64,000 nt of DNA from Mariniflexile jejuense (lineage in GTDB: Bacteria; Bacteroidota; Bacteroidia; Flavobacteriales; Flavobacteriaceae). The number at the start of each line of letters is the position of its first letter. Within the stretch, counting starts at the first letter, position 1. Position numbers and translations under genes: made by a program. A model generated the notes under the pieces. The model had not been told where the DNA came from and made no database searches. It saw only the letters and a list, made by a program, of their open reading frames with translations. The stretch spans positions 558,001 to 622,000 of the forward strand of contig NZ_JBHTJI010000001.1 of the NCBI RefSeq assembly GCF_042675665.1. Direction: 5' to 3'. Below are positions 46,573-56,007 of this stretch, piece after piece.

Positions 46573-47574
46573 CTATTTAAAAAATAAATTAGGAAAATAT
46601 GTTTCAGGATTCTTTTTGAAAACACTTATTGCTACCGTAGATTTTAAAAACCCATAACCATAACCTAAAAACTGAATGCTTATGGCTACTAATGATAATA
46701 ATGCCACCAAAATACTTTTAGTTGAAATTAAAGCTATTAAAAATGCAACTATAAAGTAAACTGCATAAAGCATTAAAAACCATGTTATATTTAAAAAGAA
46801 CAATAGCATTGAAGCAATAACCCCTAAACAAAACAGCGTAGGAAACCAATAAGTTATTTTTTTTGTTGCAGGATGCCATAAATTAAGAATTGGACGAACC
46901 AACCCAAATTTATGTACTTGATTGTAAAATTTACGCCATGAAATTCGTCGTTTATGATACACAAATGCTTCTGGAATTAAGGTTGTTTTATAACCTAAAT
47001 TCCAAAGTCGAATGGATAAATCTGGATCTTCACCTGGATGAATGTTTCCAAAACCTCCTGAAGCTAAAAAAGCTTCTTTTGAAATTCCCATATTAAAACT
47101 TCGTGGTTGAAACGTATCAACGCTATTTTTATTACCTCGTATACCTCCAGTTGTAATAAACGACGTCATTGAAAAATTAATAGCTTTTTGTAAATTGGTA
47201 AACGATTGATGTGCTGCATCTGGACCACCAAAACAATCAACGTAATTTGAATTTAGGGCTTTTTCAACTTCTAATAAATAGTTTTCAGGCAAAATACAAT
47301 CGGAATCTAAAATGATGAAATAGTTGCCTTTAGCATGTTGCATACCAAAATTTCTAGAATCGCCTGGTCCTGAATTTTCCTTAAAAAAATAGGAAATATT
47401 CAGTTTTGATTTAAACATTTCTACAATGTCTTTTGAAGGTGTTGTAGAGCCATCTTCAACAATTACAATTTCAAAATCTGTTTGTGTTTTCAACCCAACA
47501 AAACTTTGCAAAAGCTCTTGCGTTTCGTCTGGACGATTATAAACTGGAATAATGAATGAAAATTGTAATTGCAT
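46573..47574 (-). CDS. Family 2 glycosyltransferase with membrane tail
   Basis: A 333-residue GT-A enzyme. The N-terminal catalytic domain shows SFIIPVYNRPDET, VIVEDGST and ILDSDCILP (DxD-like), with the acceptor-side PGEDPDLSIRLW (ED). Two to three membrane helices end the protein (about residues 235-320). It likely transfers a sugar to a lipid or polysaccharide at the inner membrane. It starts upstream of the YbbR gene and forms a run with it. Confidence 0.88.
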   Translation of the reverse strand: MQLQFSFIIPVYNRPDETQELLQSFVGLKTQTDFEIVIVEDGSTTPSKDIVEMFKSKLNISYFFKENSGPGDSRNFGMQHAKGNYFIILDSDCILPENYLLEVEKALNSNYVDCFGGPDAAHQSFTNLQKAINFSMTSFITTGGIRGNKNSVDTFQPRSFNMGISKEAFLASGGFGNIHPGEDPDLSIRLWNLGYKTTLIPEAFVYHKRRISWRKFYNQVHKFGLVRPILNLWHPATKKITYWFPTLFCLGVIASMLLFFLNITWFLMLYAVYFIVAFLIALISTKSILVALLSLVAISIQFLGYGYGFLKSTVAISVFKKNPETYFPNLFFK

Positions 47575-47596
47575 ATCACAAATGTAACCAATCCAA

Positions 47597-47625
47597 ACAA
47601 AAAAGCCACCTTTAAAAAGTGGCTT
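47597..47625 (-). terminator. Terminator of fabI
   Basis: The stem AAGCCAC / GTGGCTT (47603-47625) is followed on the minus strand by a T run, 25 bp after the fabI stop. Confidence 0.8.
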
Positions 47626-47649
47626 ATATCTATCTAATTTAAAACTATT

Positions 47650-48465
47650 TTATTCGCCTACAAAGGTACTCATAACCATATCACTAACACCCATGTTGCT
47701 AAAACCACCATCATTGTATAGGTTTTGTAAAGTTACACGCTTTGTTAAATCGCTAAAAAGTGTAACCGTATAGTTTGCACAATCTAAAGCGGTTGCATTA
47801 CCAAGTGGCGACATTTTATCGGCATAAGCAATAAACCCGTCAAAACCTTTTACACCACTACCAGCAGTTGTTGGTGTTGGCGATTGTGAAATTGTGTTTA
47901 CACGCACTTTTTTATCACGACCAAAGAAATACCCAAAACTACGCGCAATGCTTTCTAAATACGCTTTATTATCAGCCATATCATTATAATCTGGAAAAAC
48001 ACGTTGTGCTGCCATATAGCTTAATGCCACAATACTTCCCCACTCGTTCATTGCATCTTGCTTGTAAAGTGTTTGCATAACTTTATGGAACGACATGGCA
48101 GAAACATCGGTTCCTTTTGCTGTCCATTCGTAATTTTGATCTGTATAGTGTTTGCCTTTTCTAACATTGATTGACATACCAATAGAATGTAAAACGAAAT
48201 CAATTTTACCTCCTAAAATTTCAACAGATTGTTTTACTAAATTTTCTAAATCTTCCATTGATGTAGCATCGGCAGGAATAATTTGTGAACCTGTTTTTTC
48301 AGCTAACTCATTAATTTGTCCCATTCTCATGGCAACTGGCGCATTGGTTAAAACAAATGTACCACCTTCTTCATGAACACGTTCTGCTGTTTTCCAAGCA
48401 ATTGAATTTGAGTCTAATGCTCCAAAAATGATTCCTTTTTTTCCTTTTAGTAAATTATATGACAT
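47650..48465 (-). CDS. fabI: Enoyl-ACP reductase (NADH)
   Basis: A 271-residue short-chain dehydrogenase-like enzyme that reduces enoyl-ACP in the last step of fatty acid elongation. FabI features: GIIFGALDSNSIAWKTAERV at the dinucleotide site, ALSYMAAQRVFPDYNDMADNKAYLES with Tyr and Lys of the active site, and SPTPTTAGSGVKGF at the substrate loop. It is the classical target of triclosan-type inhibitors. A dispersed repeat lies upstream. Confidence 0.95.
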   Translation of the reverse strand: MSYNLLKGKKGIIFGALDSNSIAWKTAERVHEEGGTFVLTNAPVAMRMGQINELAEKTGSQIIPADATSMEDLENLVKQSVEILGGKIDFVLHSIGMSINVRKGKHYTDQNYEWTAKGTDVSAMSFHKVMQTLYKQDAMNEWGSIVALSYMAAQRVFPDYNDMADNKAYLESIARSFGYFFGRDKKVRVNTISQSPTPTTAGSGVKGFDGFIAYADKMSPLGNATALDCANYTVTLFSDLTKRVTLQNLYNDGGFSNMGVSDMVMSTFVGE

Positions 48466-48469
48466 ATTT

Positions 48470-48560
48470 ATTTTTGTTAGTTGTTAGTTGTTTGTTGTTT
48501 AGTTGCTTGGTTTAAATATAATTCGACTTAACAACTCCACGACAACCGACTTGACTTATT
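48470..48560. repeat. Dispersed intergenic repeat, copy C
   Basis: GTTGTTAGTTGTTTGTTG-like units followed by CGACTTAACAACTCCACGA and ACCGACTTGACTT. It lies between fabI and recN and shares words with copies A and B. An AAACTTTTAAACTTG-rich piece follows at about 48575-48612. Confidence 0.5.
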
Positions 48561-48614
48561 AATGGACAAAAGTAATAAACTTTAAACTTTTAAACTTGAA
48601 ACTTTAAAAACTTT

Positions 48615-50267
48615 TCAGTTCAATAATTCTTTTGCATGAGCAATAGCTGAAGACGACATTTCTAAACCGCCTAACATTTGAGCTATTTCAACAATACGCT
48701 CATCATGGTTTAGTTTTACTAAATTGGTTTGTGTAACATCGTTAACATCTTCTTTAAAAACTTTAAAATGCGAATGCCCTTTAGCTGCAATTTGCGGTAA
48801 ATGTGTAATGGAAAATACTTGCATGGTTTTGCTCATTTCCAGCATAATATCGCCCATTTTATTTGAAATTTCACCTGATACACCTGTATCAATTTCATCA
48901 AACATAATGGTTGGTAATTGAATGTATTTTGCTAAAACCGATTTTATAGCAAGCATAATACGCGATAATTCACCACCTGAAGCTGCTTTTTTAAGCTCGT
49001 TAAAATTCCCGCCTTTATTGGCTGAAAACAAGAAAGATAAATCGTCTTTTCCGTTTGGCAAAAAGTCATCAACCTGAACTATTTCAATATTAAATTGTGC
49101 ATTTGGCATGCCTAAACTAGCCAAAATAGTTTCTAATTGGGCTTTTAGCTCAGGAATTATTTTTGAGCGTTTATTATGAATTTCGGTTGAAATGCCATTT
49201 AAAACTTCCGTTTTAGCTTCAATTTCTAATCGTTTATTCTGAATTGTTTCATCTAAATTTTCAGTAACGGCTACTTTTTCTTCTAATTGATTTTTAATTT
49301 CTATCAATTCTGAAATAGTTGTTACCACATGTTTCTGCATCAAATTATGAAGCAATCGTAATTTAGCATCAACAACTGCTAACCTGTTTGGATCTGCTTC
49401 TAAATTTTCTTGAAGTACATCAACTTCAGCATACACATCATCCATTTCAATCAAAGAACTATTCACTCTGTTGAATAAATCTTCGTATTTTGATGAAAAC
49501 GTTGATAACTTTTGAAGTGTGTTTTTTAATGATTTTAATGTAGATAAAACACCAACACTTTCTTCATTTAATAATTGATAGGCTTCTGAAAGTTTTTCTT
49601 TGATACCTTCAATATTATTCAAGGTTTCGTACTCTTCTTCAAGCAATTCAAATTCACCTTCAACCAACTTAGCTTCAACCAATTCATTCAATAAAAACGT
49701 GTTATAATCGTGTTCTTTTATGGCTTCCGTTTGAAAATTTAAAAGTTCTTGAAGTTCCTTTTTTAAGGTTTTATAAGCTTTTAATTCTACTTTATACGTT
49801 TGTAGTTCTGCTTCATTATTTGCTAAAGCATCAATAATTTGAAACTGAAATTCGTTACTTGTAAGCTGTAAAGTTTCGTGTTGCGAATGAATATCTATTA
49901 AACGTTCACTTAACACCTGCAAACTATTTAGATTTACTGGTGAATCGTTTACAAAAGCACGTGATTTTCCGGAAGGTAATATTTCTCTACGTATGATGGT
50001 TTCATCTTCATAATCTAAATCTTCAGCTTTAAAAAGTGCTTTTAATTTATAATTTGAAATATTAAAAACAGCTTCAATTACGCACTTTTCTTCTGTGTTT
50101 TTTAAACTGCTTAAATCGGCACGTTTTCCAAGAATTAATGATAAACCACCTAATAAAATAGATTTTCCTGCACCAGTTTCACCTGTAATTATTGAAAAAC
50201 CATTATTAAAATCTACTTGAAGATTATCAATTAAAGCGTAATTTTTTATGGAAAGTGATGTTAACAT
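48615..50267 (-). CDS. recN: DNA repair protein RecN
   Basis: A 550-residue SMC-like ATPase that acts in double-strand break repair. Walker A GETGAGKS near the N-terminus and the C-terminal ASGGELSRIMLAIK signature with IMFDEIDTGVSG Walker B frame a central coiled coil (about residues 165-370). Length is typical. The flanking gaps on both sides contain AAAGTT-type repeats in opposite orientation. Confidence 0.95.
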   Translation of the reverse strand: MLTSLSIKNYALIDNLQVDFNNGFSIITGETGAGKSILLGGLSLILGKRADLSSLKNTEEKCVIEAVFNISNYKLKALFKAEDLDYEDETIIRREILPSGKSRAFVNDSPVNLNSLQVLSERLIDIHSQHETLQLTSNEFQFQIIDALANNEAELQTYKVELKAYKTLKKELQELLNFQTEAIKEHDYNTFLLNELVEAKLVEGEFELLEEEYETLNNIEGIKEKLSEAYQLLNEESVGVLSTLKSLKNTLQKLSTFSSKYEDLFNRVNSSLIEMDDVYAEVDVLQENLEADPNRLAVVDAKLRLLHNLMQKHVVTTISELIEIKNQLEEKVAVTENLDETIQNKRLEIEAKTEVLNGISTEIHNKRSKIIPELKAQLETILASLGMPNAQFNIEIVQVDDFLPNGKDDLSFLFSANKGGNFNELKKAASGGELSRIMLAIKSVLAKYIQLPTIMFDEIDTGVSGEISNKMGDIMLEMSKTMQVFSITHLPQIAAKGHSHFKVFKEDVNDVTQTNLVKLNHDERIVEIAQMLGGLEMSSSAIAHAKELLN

Positions 50268-50310
50268 TGAAGTTAAAAGTTGTAAAGTTAAAAGTTGAAA
50301 GTTGGTTTAC

Positions 50311-51198
50311 TTAAAACTTAATATTTTGCCATTTACTGTTGTGCATTGGTGCTACTTTTTGAAGCGTTTCTTTAACACTCGCAATATTTACGTTTGGTCC
50401 ATCGCTAAAAATTTGTTCAATTTCATCTGCTTTAGCATCAAAAAATGTACGCAGTAAAAAGGAATTTGGGCGACGACTATTCATTGCTTGAAATTGTTTT
50501 AACGCTGTTGCAATTTGCTCTTTTCCTTCTTTGGCATTACTACTCATAACATCCAAACCTTTGCGGTGGTATGTGTAAATAACGTCTCTGTATTCTTTAA
50601 ATGTTGGTGATAATATATTGTCTATCAATGCAAATTTACTTTGCAAACCATCGGCAAGTTTCCAACCTTTAAAGTTATCTTGTTGTGAATAATTTACAAT
50701 GGTTTGTGCTTGCTTAAAATAAACATCGCCACCACCTTGAGAAAACGATTCGGCATCTAAACCTAAAACCATATATACATGAAACGCTAAAACCGATACT
50801 AAATTAGAGTTGTATTGTGTTGGATTGAAGATTAAATTTTGAAATTCTAAATACTGAAAATTAAAATCTTTATCGTTAAAATTATAAATAGGTGTTGTGA
50901 AAGATGACCCAAAAACTGGTCGTGATGATTGTATTTGTAACGATGCTTGAAACGCTTCGCCACTGTAGTTTACAATATTTACAATCATACTACAATCTAT
51001 CCGTTCTTGAGGTGCAAAGGTTTTGTTGGTCCATTTTGTATTGTTAACAAACTCCTTTAATTGTTTTTCTAAGGTTTTAAAAATTTGCAAATTTTCATTA
51101 CCAGTTTGTTGTGCATTTACAACCACATTGCAGTTTAACTCTTGAGAAAAACCTGCAATACTAAAACTGAATATTAAAACTATAAGTAAATTACGCAT
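50311..51198 (-). CDS. DUF4835 family protein (PorD-like)
   Basis: A 295-residue secreted protein with a Sec signal peptide (MRNLLIVLIFSFSIAGFSQ). It belongs to DUF4835, conserved in Bacteroidota and, as I recall, annotated as the type IX secretion component PorD in newer databases. Typical motifs are QERIDCSMIVNIVNYSGEAF and FYVHM-like segments (VLAFHVYMVLGLDAESFSQGGG). Its start overlaps the coaBC stop by 8 bp, a common arrangement in the phylum. Confidence 0.85.
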   Translation of the reverse strand: MRNLLIVLIFSFSIAGFSQELNCNVVVNAQQTGNENLQIFKTLEKQLKEFVNNTKWTNKTFAPQERIDCSMIVNIVNYSGEAFQASLQIQSSRPVFGSSFTTPIYNFNDKDFNFQYLEFQNLIFNPTQYNSNLVSVLAFHVYMVLGLDAESFSQGGGDVYFKQAQTIVNYSQQDNFKGWKLADGLQSKFALIDNILSPTFKEYRDVIYTYHRKGLDVMSSNAKEGKEQIATALKQFQAMNSRRPNSFLLRTFFDAKADEIEQIFSDGPNVNIASVKETLQKVAPMHNSKWQNIKF

Positions 51199-52402
51199 TA
51201 ATTTGTTCTAAAATTTTATTTAATAAATCGGTTGCTACTTCGGCCTTCGATTTTAGTTGGTATTCGGTTACAGTTTCATCTGCATCAATAAAAGTTACCT
51301 TATTAGTATCACTTTTAAAACCAGCACCTGTATCGTTTAACGAATTTAAAACAATTAAATTTAAATTCTTCTTTTTTAGTTTTCCTTTTGCGTTTTCAAG
51401 TTCATTATCTGTTTCTAAAGCAAAGCCAACTAAAAACTGATTGGTTTTAATAGCTCCTAAAGATGCTAAAATATCTTTTGTTTTAACTAACTCTAATAGT
51501 AACGTTGCTTCTTTCTTTTTTATTTTTTGTGAAGCAACTTCTTTAGGTGTAAAATCGGCAACAGCTGCTGAAAGTATGGCAATATCAACATTTTGAAAAT
51601 GTTTATGAACTTCATTATACATATCATTAGCACTAACAACAGGAATAAGGTTTATAAGATTATGAGAAACCTTTTGGTGTGTTGGTCCAGAAATTAAAAT
51701 AACCTCAGCACCCAAATTTGCCGATGCTTTTGCAATTTCAAATCCCATTTTTCCACTAGAGTGGTTGCCTATAAAACGAACAGGATCAATAGCTTCATAC
51801 GTTGGACCTGCGGTAATAAGCACCTTTTTGCCTTTCAAAGGAAGTTTCTCTAAAATATCGTTTTCAATAAATGTAACAATATCTTCAGGTTCTGCCATTC
51901 TGCCTTCACCTACTAAACCACTGGCTAATTCGCCACTTGTTGCAGGAATCATCACATTGCCATAACTTTTTAAAACCTTGAATGAGCGTAATGTGGTTTG
52001 ATGTTTATACATATCCAAATCCATTGCTGGTGCAAAATAAACTGGGCATTTAGCTGATAAATACACTGCTAACAATAAATTATCGCAAACACCATTTGCC
52101 ATTTTTGATAATGTGTTAGCGGTTGCTGGCGCTACCACAAATAAATCTGCCCACAAGCCTAAATCGACATGATTTGTCCATACAGCATTATCATCTTCTT
52201 CATTGGTAAACGATGAATAAACAGGATTTTTTGAAAGTGTTGATAAGGTTAAAGGTGTAATAAAATCTTTTGAAGCTGGCGTCATAACTACTTTTACGTT
52301 CGCTCCCAATTTTACAAATAACCTTACTAATGAAGCTGTTTTGTAAGCAGCAATACCACCACTAATTCCTAATAGTATGTTTTTGCCGTTTAAAATACTC
52401 AT
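51191..52402 (-). CDS. coaBC: Bifunctional CoaBC (phosphopantothenoylcysteine synthetase/decarboxylase)
   Basis: A 403-residue flavoprotein with two enzymes of CoA synthesis. The decarboxylase half (residues 1 to about 185) has GISGGIAAYK, catalytic-type His in WTNHVDLGLWAD and PAMDLDMYKH. The synthetase half (186-403) has ITAGPTYEAIDPVRFIGNHSSGKMG and the lysine-rich KIKKKEA. Length is normal. A long stem-loop lies between it and the omega gene upstream. Confidence 0.95.
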   Translation of the reverse strand: MSILNGKNILLGISGGIAAYKTASLVRLFVKLGANVKVVMTPASKDFITPLTLSTLSKNPVYSSFTNEEDDNAVWTNHVDLGLWADLFVVAPATANTLSKMANGVCDNLLLAVYLSAKCPVYFAPAMDLDMYKHQTTLRSFKVLKSYGNVMIPATSGELASGLVGEGRMAEPEDIVTFIENDILEKLPLKGKKVLITAGPTYEAIDPVRFIGNHSSGKMGFEIAKASANLGAEVILISGPTHQKVSHNLINLIPVVSANDMYNEVHKHFQNVDIAILSAAVADFTPKEVASQKIKKKEATLLLELVKTKDILASLGAIKTNQFLVGFALETDNELENAKGKLKKKNLNLIVLNSLNDTGAGFKSDTNKVTFIDADETVTEYQLKSKAEVATDLLNKILEQINA

Positions 52403-52438
52403 AAAATAGCTTTCAGAATTTTATATTAATAAAAGCAA

Positions 52439-52480
52439 TTAAACTCCAAAACGATATATTTATATCAATTTGGAGTTTAA
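52439..52480 (-). terminator. Stem-loop between the omega gene and coaBC
   Basis: The perfect 12-bp arms TTAAACTCCAAA and TTTGGAGTTTAA enclose an 18-nt AT-rich loop. It may end the bamD-omega transcript or act as an attenuator; the T run is weak. Confidence 0.5.
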
Positions 52481-52504
52481 TTAATGTGTGTTAATTTTAA
52501 AAAA

Positions 52505-52837
52505 TTACTGATTATCTTCCTCAGTATTTCTAAAATATATTTTGTCTGTTAACCATTCTTGAACAGCTAAAGCGTGTGGTTTTGGTAATTTTTCGTAAAA
52601 TTTAGAAACCTCTATTTGCTCTTTGTTCTCAAAGATTTCTTCTAAACTATCGTTGTAAGTAGCAAATTCTTCTAACTTATCAATAAGTTCTTTTTTAATC
52701 TCTGTATTAATCTGTTCAGCACGTCTTGCGATGATTGAAATTGACTCGTAGATGTTCTCTGTTGGTTCGTCAATTTGGTTTCTGTCGTACGTGATGGTAT
52801 TAACAGGTGCATTGGTTTTCTTTAAATCCATTGTCAT
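52505..52837 (-). CDS. rpoZ: RNA polymerase omega subunit (Bacteroidota type)
   Basis: A 110-residue protein of the Rpb6/omega family as found in Bacteroidota. The NIYESISIIARRAEQIN helix is the family core. The acidic C-terminal part (about 60-110) differs from proteobacterial omega. It starts 5 bp after bamD, an arrangement conserved in the phylum. A second ATG at 52831 is an alternative start. Confidence 0.85.
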   Translation of the reverse strand: MTMDLKKTNAPVNTITYDRNQIDEPTENIYESISIIARRAEQINTEIKKELIDKLEEFATYNDSLEEIFENKEQIEVSKFYEKLPKPHALAVQEWLTDKIYFRNTEEDNQ

Positions 52838-52842
52838 TGATA

Positions 52843-53670
52843 TTAACTTTTAGTGCTATATTTTTGTAATTCTTCGTCAATTGTCGAAGCCATTTTGTTT
52901 ACTTCTTCTAAGTGCTTCGAGTTTGCAAATGCTTTTTTAAATGCAGTTGAAAATTCTTTAGCTTGTTCTAATCGTTCTTTTTTAAGGTGAACAACACCGT
53001 TTATGGTATTTTTATATTCTACACTATTTACAGCTAGTTTGTAAGCTGAATCTAATCTGTAATACAACGCTTCTTCACGTAATGTTGAACCTGGGAAATT
53101 GAACATGAAATTATCAAACGATTTTACAGATGCAGGAAAATCTGAAATTGTGTTGTATTGTTTGGCAGTTTCAAAAGCCTTTTTTTCTAACTTATAATCT
53201 AATTCTTTAACTAATTTGTTAGCTTCAGAAAGATATTCAGATTGAGGAAACAAATTGATGAAATTTTGTAATTTCTCAATGGCTTCTTTCGTTTCTTTTT
53301 GATCTTTACTATAAATTGGCGATAACATATAGTAGCTTTTTGAGCCTAAAAACGATGCTTCTTCAAGCTTTTCACTTTTAGGATAACTAGACGCAAAACG
53401 TTCAAACTGATACCCTGCTGTGTAGTAATCTTTCATTTGAAAAAATGAATTTGAATATAAAAACATTAACTTTTCAGCTTGTGGTTTTCCTCTATAATTT
53501 GGTACTATTTGCGCAAACAACTTATTTGCTTTTGCAAATTTACCTTCATTATAATAGTCTTCTCCCATTTTAAACTTGGTAGCAATATCTTCGTTCTTTA
53601 AAGCTTTTTGATATTCGCTACAAGAGCTTAAAATTGTGAATGCTAGTAATATGTAAAGAAATTTGTTCAT
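52843..53670 (-). CDS. bamD: Outer membrane assembly lipoprotein BamD
   Basis: A 275-residue lipoprotein (signal ILLAFTILSSC, lipid Cys about residue 16) with TPR repeats through residues 30-230 (GEDYYNEGKFAKANKLFAQI, LMFLYSNSFFQMKDYYTAGYQF). It is the essential partner of BamA in inserting outer membrane proteins. The minus strand has TAATTTTG (plus 53690-53697), a match to the -7 consensus about 20 bp upstream. Confidence 0.93.
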   Translation of the reverse strand: MNKFLYILLAFTILSSCSEYQKALKNEDIATKFKMGEDYYNEGKFAKANKLFAQIVPNYRGKPQAEKLMFLYSNSFFQMKDYYTAGYQFERFASSYPKSEKLEEASFLGSKSYYMLSPIYSKDQKETKEAIEKLQNFINLFPQSEYLSEANKLVKELDYKLEKKAFETAKQYNTISDFPASVKSFDNFMFNFPGSTLREEALYYRLDSAYKLAVNSVEYKNTINGVVHLKKERLEQAKEFSTAFKKAFANSKHLEEVNKMASTIDEELQKYSTKS

Positions 53671-53787
53671 AGTTTTAAAACAAGTTGCAAAATTAAGTTA
53701 TTAATATGGATTTTAAAAATATTATTTTACCGCTAAAATAATTGCTTAAACACAGCAATTACAAGGTTTAAGTAATATTTAACAGTA

Positions 53788-54666
53788 CTAAAACTTAGTT
53801 ACAAATGCTTTAATTTTTGCTTTTAATGAGGTTGATGCTGGTACTAATGGCAAACGCACACTGTCTTTACATAAACCTAAGGCTTCAAAAACAGCTTTAA
53901 TGCCTGCTGGATTATTTTCTTCAAAAATATAACCAATAACGTCCATTAATCTGTAATGTAATTTGTACGCTTCTTTAGCATCACCTTTTAATCCTAAACG
54001 AATCATTTCTGAAAATTCCTTAGGAAATGCTTGACCAATTACAGAAATAACGCCTGCACCACCTGCTAAAACGATGCCTAAAGCTAAATCGTCATCACCG
54101 GAAATGATTAAGAAATCTTCTGGCTTGTTTTTAATCAAACTGTAATATTGAGCAACATTATTACCTGCTTCTTTTACAGCAATTACATTTTTAAAATCGT
54201 TTGCTAAACGCAAGGTTGTTTCTGGTTCAATATTTCTAGAAGTACGACCAGGTACATTATACAAAATAACATCAATTGGCGACACTTCAGCTATTGCTTT
54301 AAAATGCTGATAAATACCTTCTTGTGTTGGTTTACTATAATATGGTGATACCGATAAAATGGCATCTATATCACTTAAATCGGTTGTTTTTATTTCTTCT
54401 ATAACTTCGGCAGTATTATTACCTCCAATACCTAAAACCATTGGCACACGACCATTATTTGCTTTAGCTATGGTTGCTATAACTTGCTTTTTTTCTTGCT
54501 TGGTAATTGTTACGCTTTCGCCTGTAGTACCGCAAACTACAAGATATTCTACGCCATTTTCAATATTGAAATTTACAATGGTTGTTAAGGCATCATGATC
54601 TATACTTAAATCTGCTTTAAATGGTGTAACTAAAGCAACTCCAGTTCCTAGAAACTTACTATTCAT
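53788..54666 (-). CDS. dapA: 4-hydroxy-tetrahydrodipicolinate synthase
   Basis: A 292-residue TIM-barrel enzyme that condenses pyruvate with aspartate semialdehyde in lysine and diaminopimelate synthesis. The Schiff-base lysine is in VIAVKEAGNN, the catalytic tyrosine in VILYNVPGRT, and CGTTGES is the substrate motif. Overlaps the DUF6913 gene by 8 bp. Confidence 0.95.
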   Translation of the reverse strand: MNSKFLGTGVALVTPFKADLSIDHDALTTIVNFNIENGVEYLVVCGTTGESVTITKQEKKQVIATIAKANNGRVPMVLGIGGNNTAEVIEEIKTTDLSDIDAILSVSPYYSKPTQEGIYQHFKAIAEVSPIDVILYNVPGRTSRNIEPETTLRLANDFKNVIAVKEAGNNVAQYYSLIKNKPEDFLIISGDDDLALGIVLAGGAGVISVIGQAFPKEFSEMIRLGLKGDAKEAYKLHYRLMDVIGYIFEENNPAGIKAVFEALGLCKDSVRLPLVPASTSLKAKIKAFVTKF

Positions 54667-55186
54667 TCTTAATCTTATTTAATATAGTTAGGTATTTAAA
54701 AATTTCAGCTTTAAATACATCAAATTCATTTATGTTGGTTTTTATTATTAAGTCGTTTAAGCGTTCATCATTTTGCAAAATACCTATTTTAAATTTCGCT
54801 TTTGATGCTGCTGTAATTAACTTTAATTCAATTACATCTGCTTCATAAAAACTAATTAAAGCATCAAATTTAGTATCTAAAAACGTTTGTAATTCGCTAT
54901 TTTTTATAACGCCTTTCCAACCAAAATCAACCATACTGTAACACAGATCCCATGATTTAAGCATATCCTTTGGTTTCTTAGAAAATGCAATAATTTTTAG
55001 TTTGTTTGGCAGTACTTTTAAATGTTCTGCTAAGGTTCTAAATTGTTCAAAATCTTCTATTTCATCTAAATTAAAAACAATACCTAAGCTTTCAAGTTTT
55101 GTATCCGTAACATTAACCTGTTTTTCAGATAACAATTTATTCATCTGCTTTTTAATAGATTTTTCTTTAAAACCTTTTAAAATCAT
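54659..55186 (-). CDS. DUF6913 family protein
   Basis: A 175-residue soluble protein of the flavobacterial DUF6913 family, function unknown. It has an N-terminal basic helix (FKEKSIKKQMNKLL) and alternating strands and helices (VFNLDEIEDFEQFRTLAEHL, DALISFYEADVIELKLITA). It precedes dapA with an 8-bp overlap, a conserved arrangement, and is divergent from the nucleotidase gene. Confidence 0.8.
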   Translation of the reverse strand: MILKGFKEKSIKKQMNKLLSEKQVNVTDTKLESLGIVFNLDEIEDFEQFRTLAEHLKVLPNKLKIIAFSKKPKDMLKSWDLCYSMVDFGWKGVIKNSELQTFLDTKFDALISFYEADVIELKLITAASKAKFKIGILQNDERLNDLIIKTNINEFDVFKAEIFKYLTILNKIKNE

Positions 55187-55244
55187 TTATCTTTATCCTT
55201 TGCGCAAAGGTAACAAAACTACATTCAAAAAATCTATTAAAAAT

Positions 55245-56003
55245 ATGAGGTTTACATATTTAATTTATTTGTTATATATATTACTGCTTTTTAATTGTAA
55301 GCAACCTAAAGCTTATTTAAGCAAAATTGAAGGCAAACAAATACAGGTAATTGATTCTATTGCAATTGATTCTGAAATTGAAGCTTTTATAAAACCCTAC
55401 AGAACACATATTAAGAAAGATTTGGATAGTGTTTTAGCATACGCTCCAAATACCTATTCAAAAACTGATGGGAATTTTAATACTGCTATTGGAAATTTTA
55501 TGGCAGATGCTGTTTTTGATGAAGCTAACCCTATTTTTAAACAAAGAACAGGTAAAAATATTGATATGGTTCTTTTAAATCATGGTGGTATTCGTTCAAT
55601 AATTTCAAAAGGGAATATTACAACTAGAACAGCTTTTGAATTGATGCCCTTTGAAAACAGTTTAATTGTAGTTGCTCTTAAAGGTTCGCAAATTGATAGT
55701 TTAACTACATATTTAAGTAAAGCACACAAAGCACATCCTATTTCAAAACTTAAACTTGCAATTGATAAAAATTTTAATGTAGTTGAAGCCACCATAAATG
55801 GTAAAAAGATTGATAAAAACCAAACTTATTACGTAGCCACTAACGATTATTTATTTAATGGTGGTGATGATATGACTTTTTTTAAAACAAACGAAGGCTT
55901 TACTGTTTTAGATTATAAAATAAGAAACGCCTTGATTGACAACTTTAAAAAAGTAGACACCATAAACCCTGTAAGAGACGACAGATTTATTCAAATAAAA
56001 TAG
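55245..56003 (+). CDS. 5'-nucleotidase C-terminal domain lipoprotein
   Basis: A protein of about 252 residues. The start at the ATG 55245 gives a lipoprotein signal (LIYLLYILLLFNC, Cys about 18); the frame extends further upstream but without sense. The rest is the C-terminal substrate domain of UshA-type 5'-nucleotidases (NFMADAVFDEANPIF, NHGGIRSIISKGNITTRTAFELMPFENSLIV, YVATNDYLFNGGDDMTFF). The metal-binding phosphatase domain is encoded separately 4 bp downstream. The two presumably form one exported enzyme. Confidence 0.9.
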   Translation: MRFTYLIYLLYILLLFNCKQPKAYLSKIEGKQIQVIDSIAIDSEIEAFIKPYRTHIKKDLDSVLAYAPNTYSKTDGNFNTAIGNFMADAVFDEANPIFKQRTGKNIDMVLLNHGGIRSIISKGNITTRTAFELMPFENSLIVVALKGSQIDSLTTYLSKAHKAHPISKLKLAIDKNFNVVEATINGKKIDKNQTYYVATNDYLFNGGDDMTFFKTNEGFTVLDYKIRNALIDNFKKVDTINPVRDDRFIQIK

Positions 56004-56007
56004 AAAC

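Noticed and set aside
55002..55244. Upstream extension of the nucleotidase lipoprotein
   Set aside because: The extra residues overlap the DUF6913 gene in antisense and would hide the lipoprotein signal.
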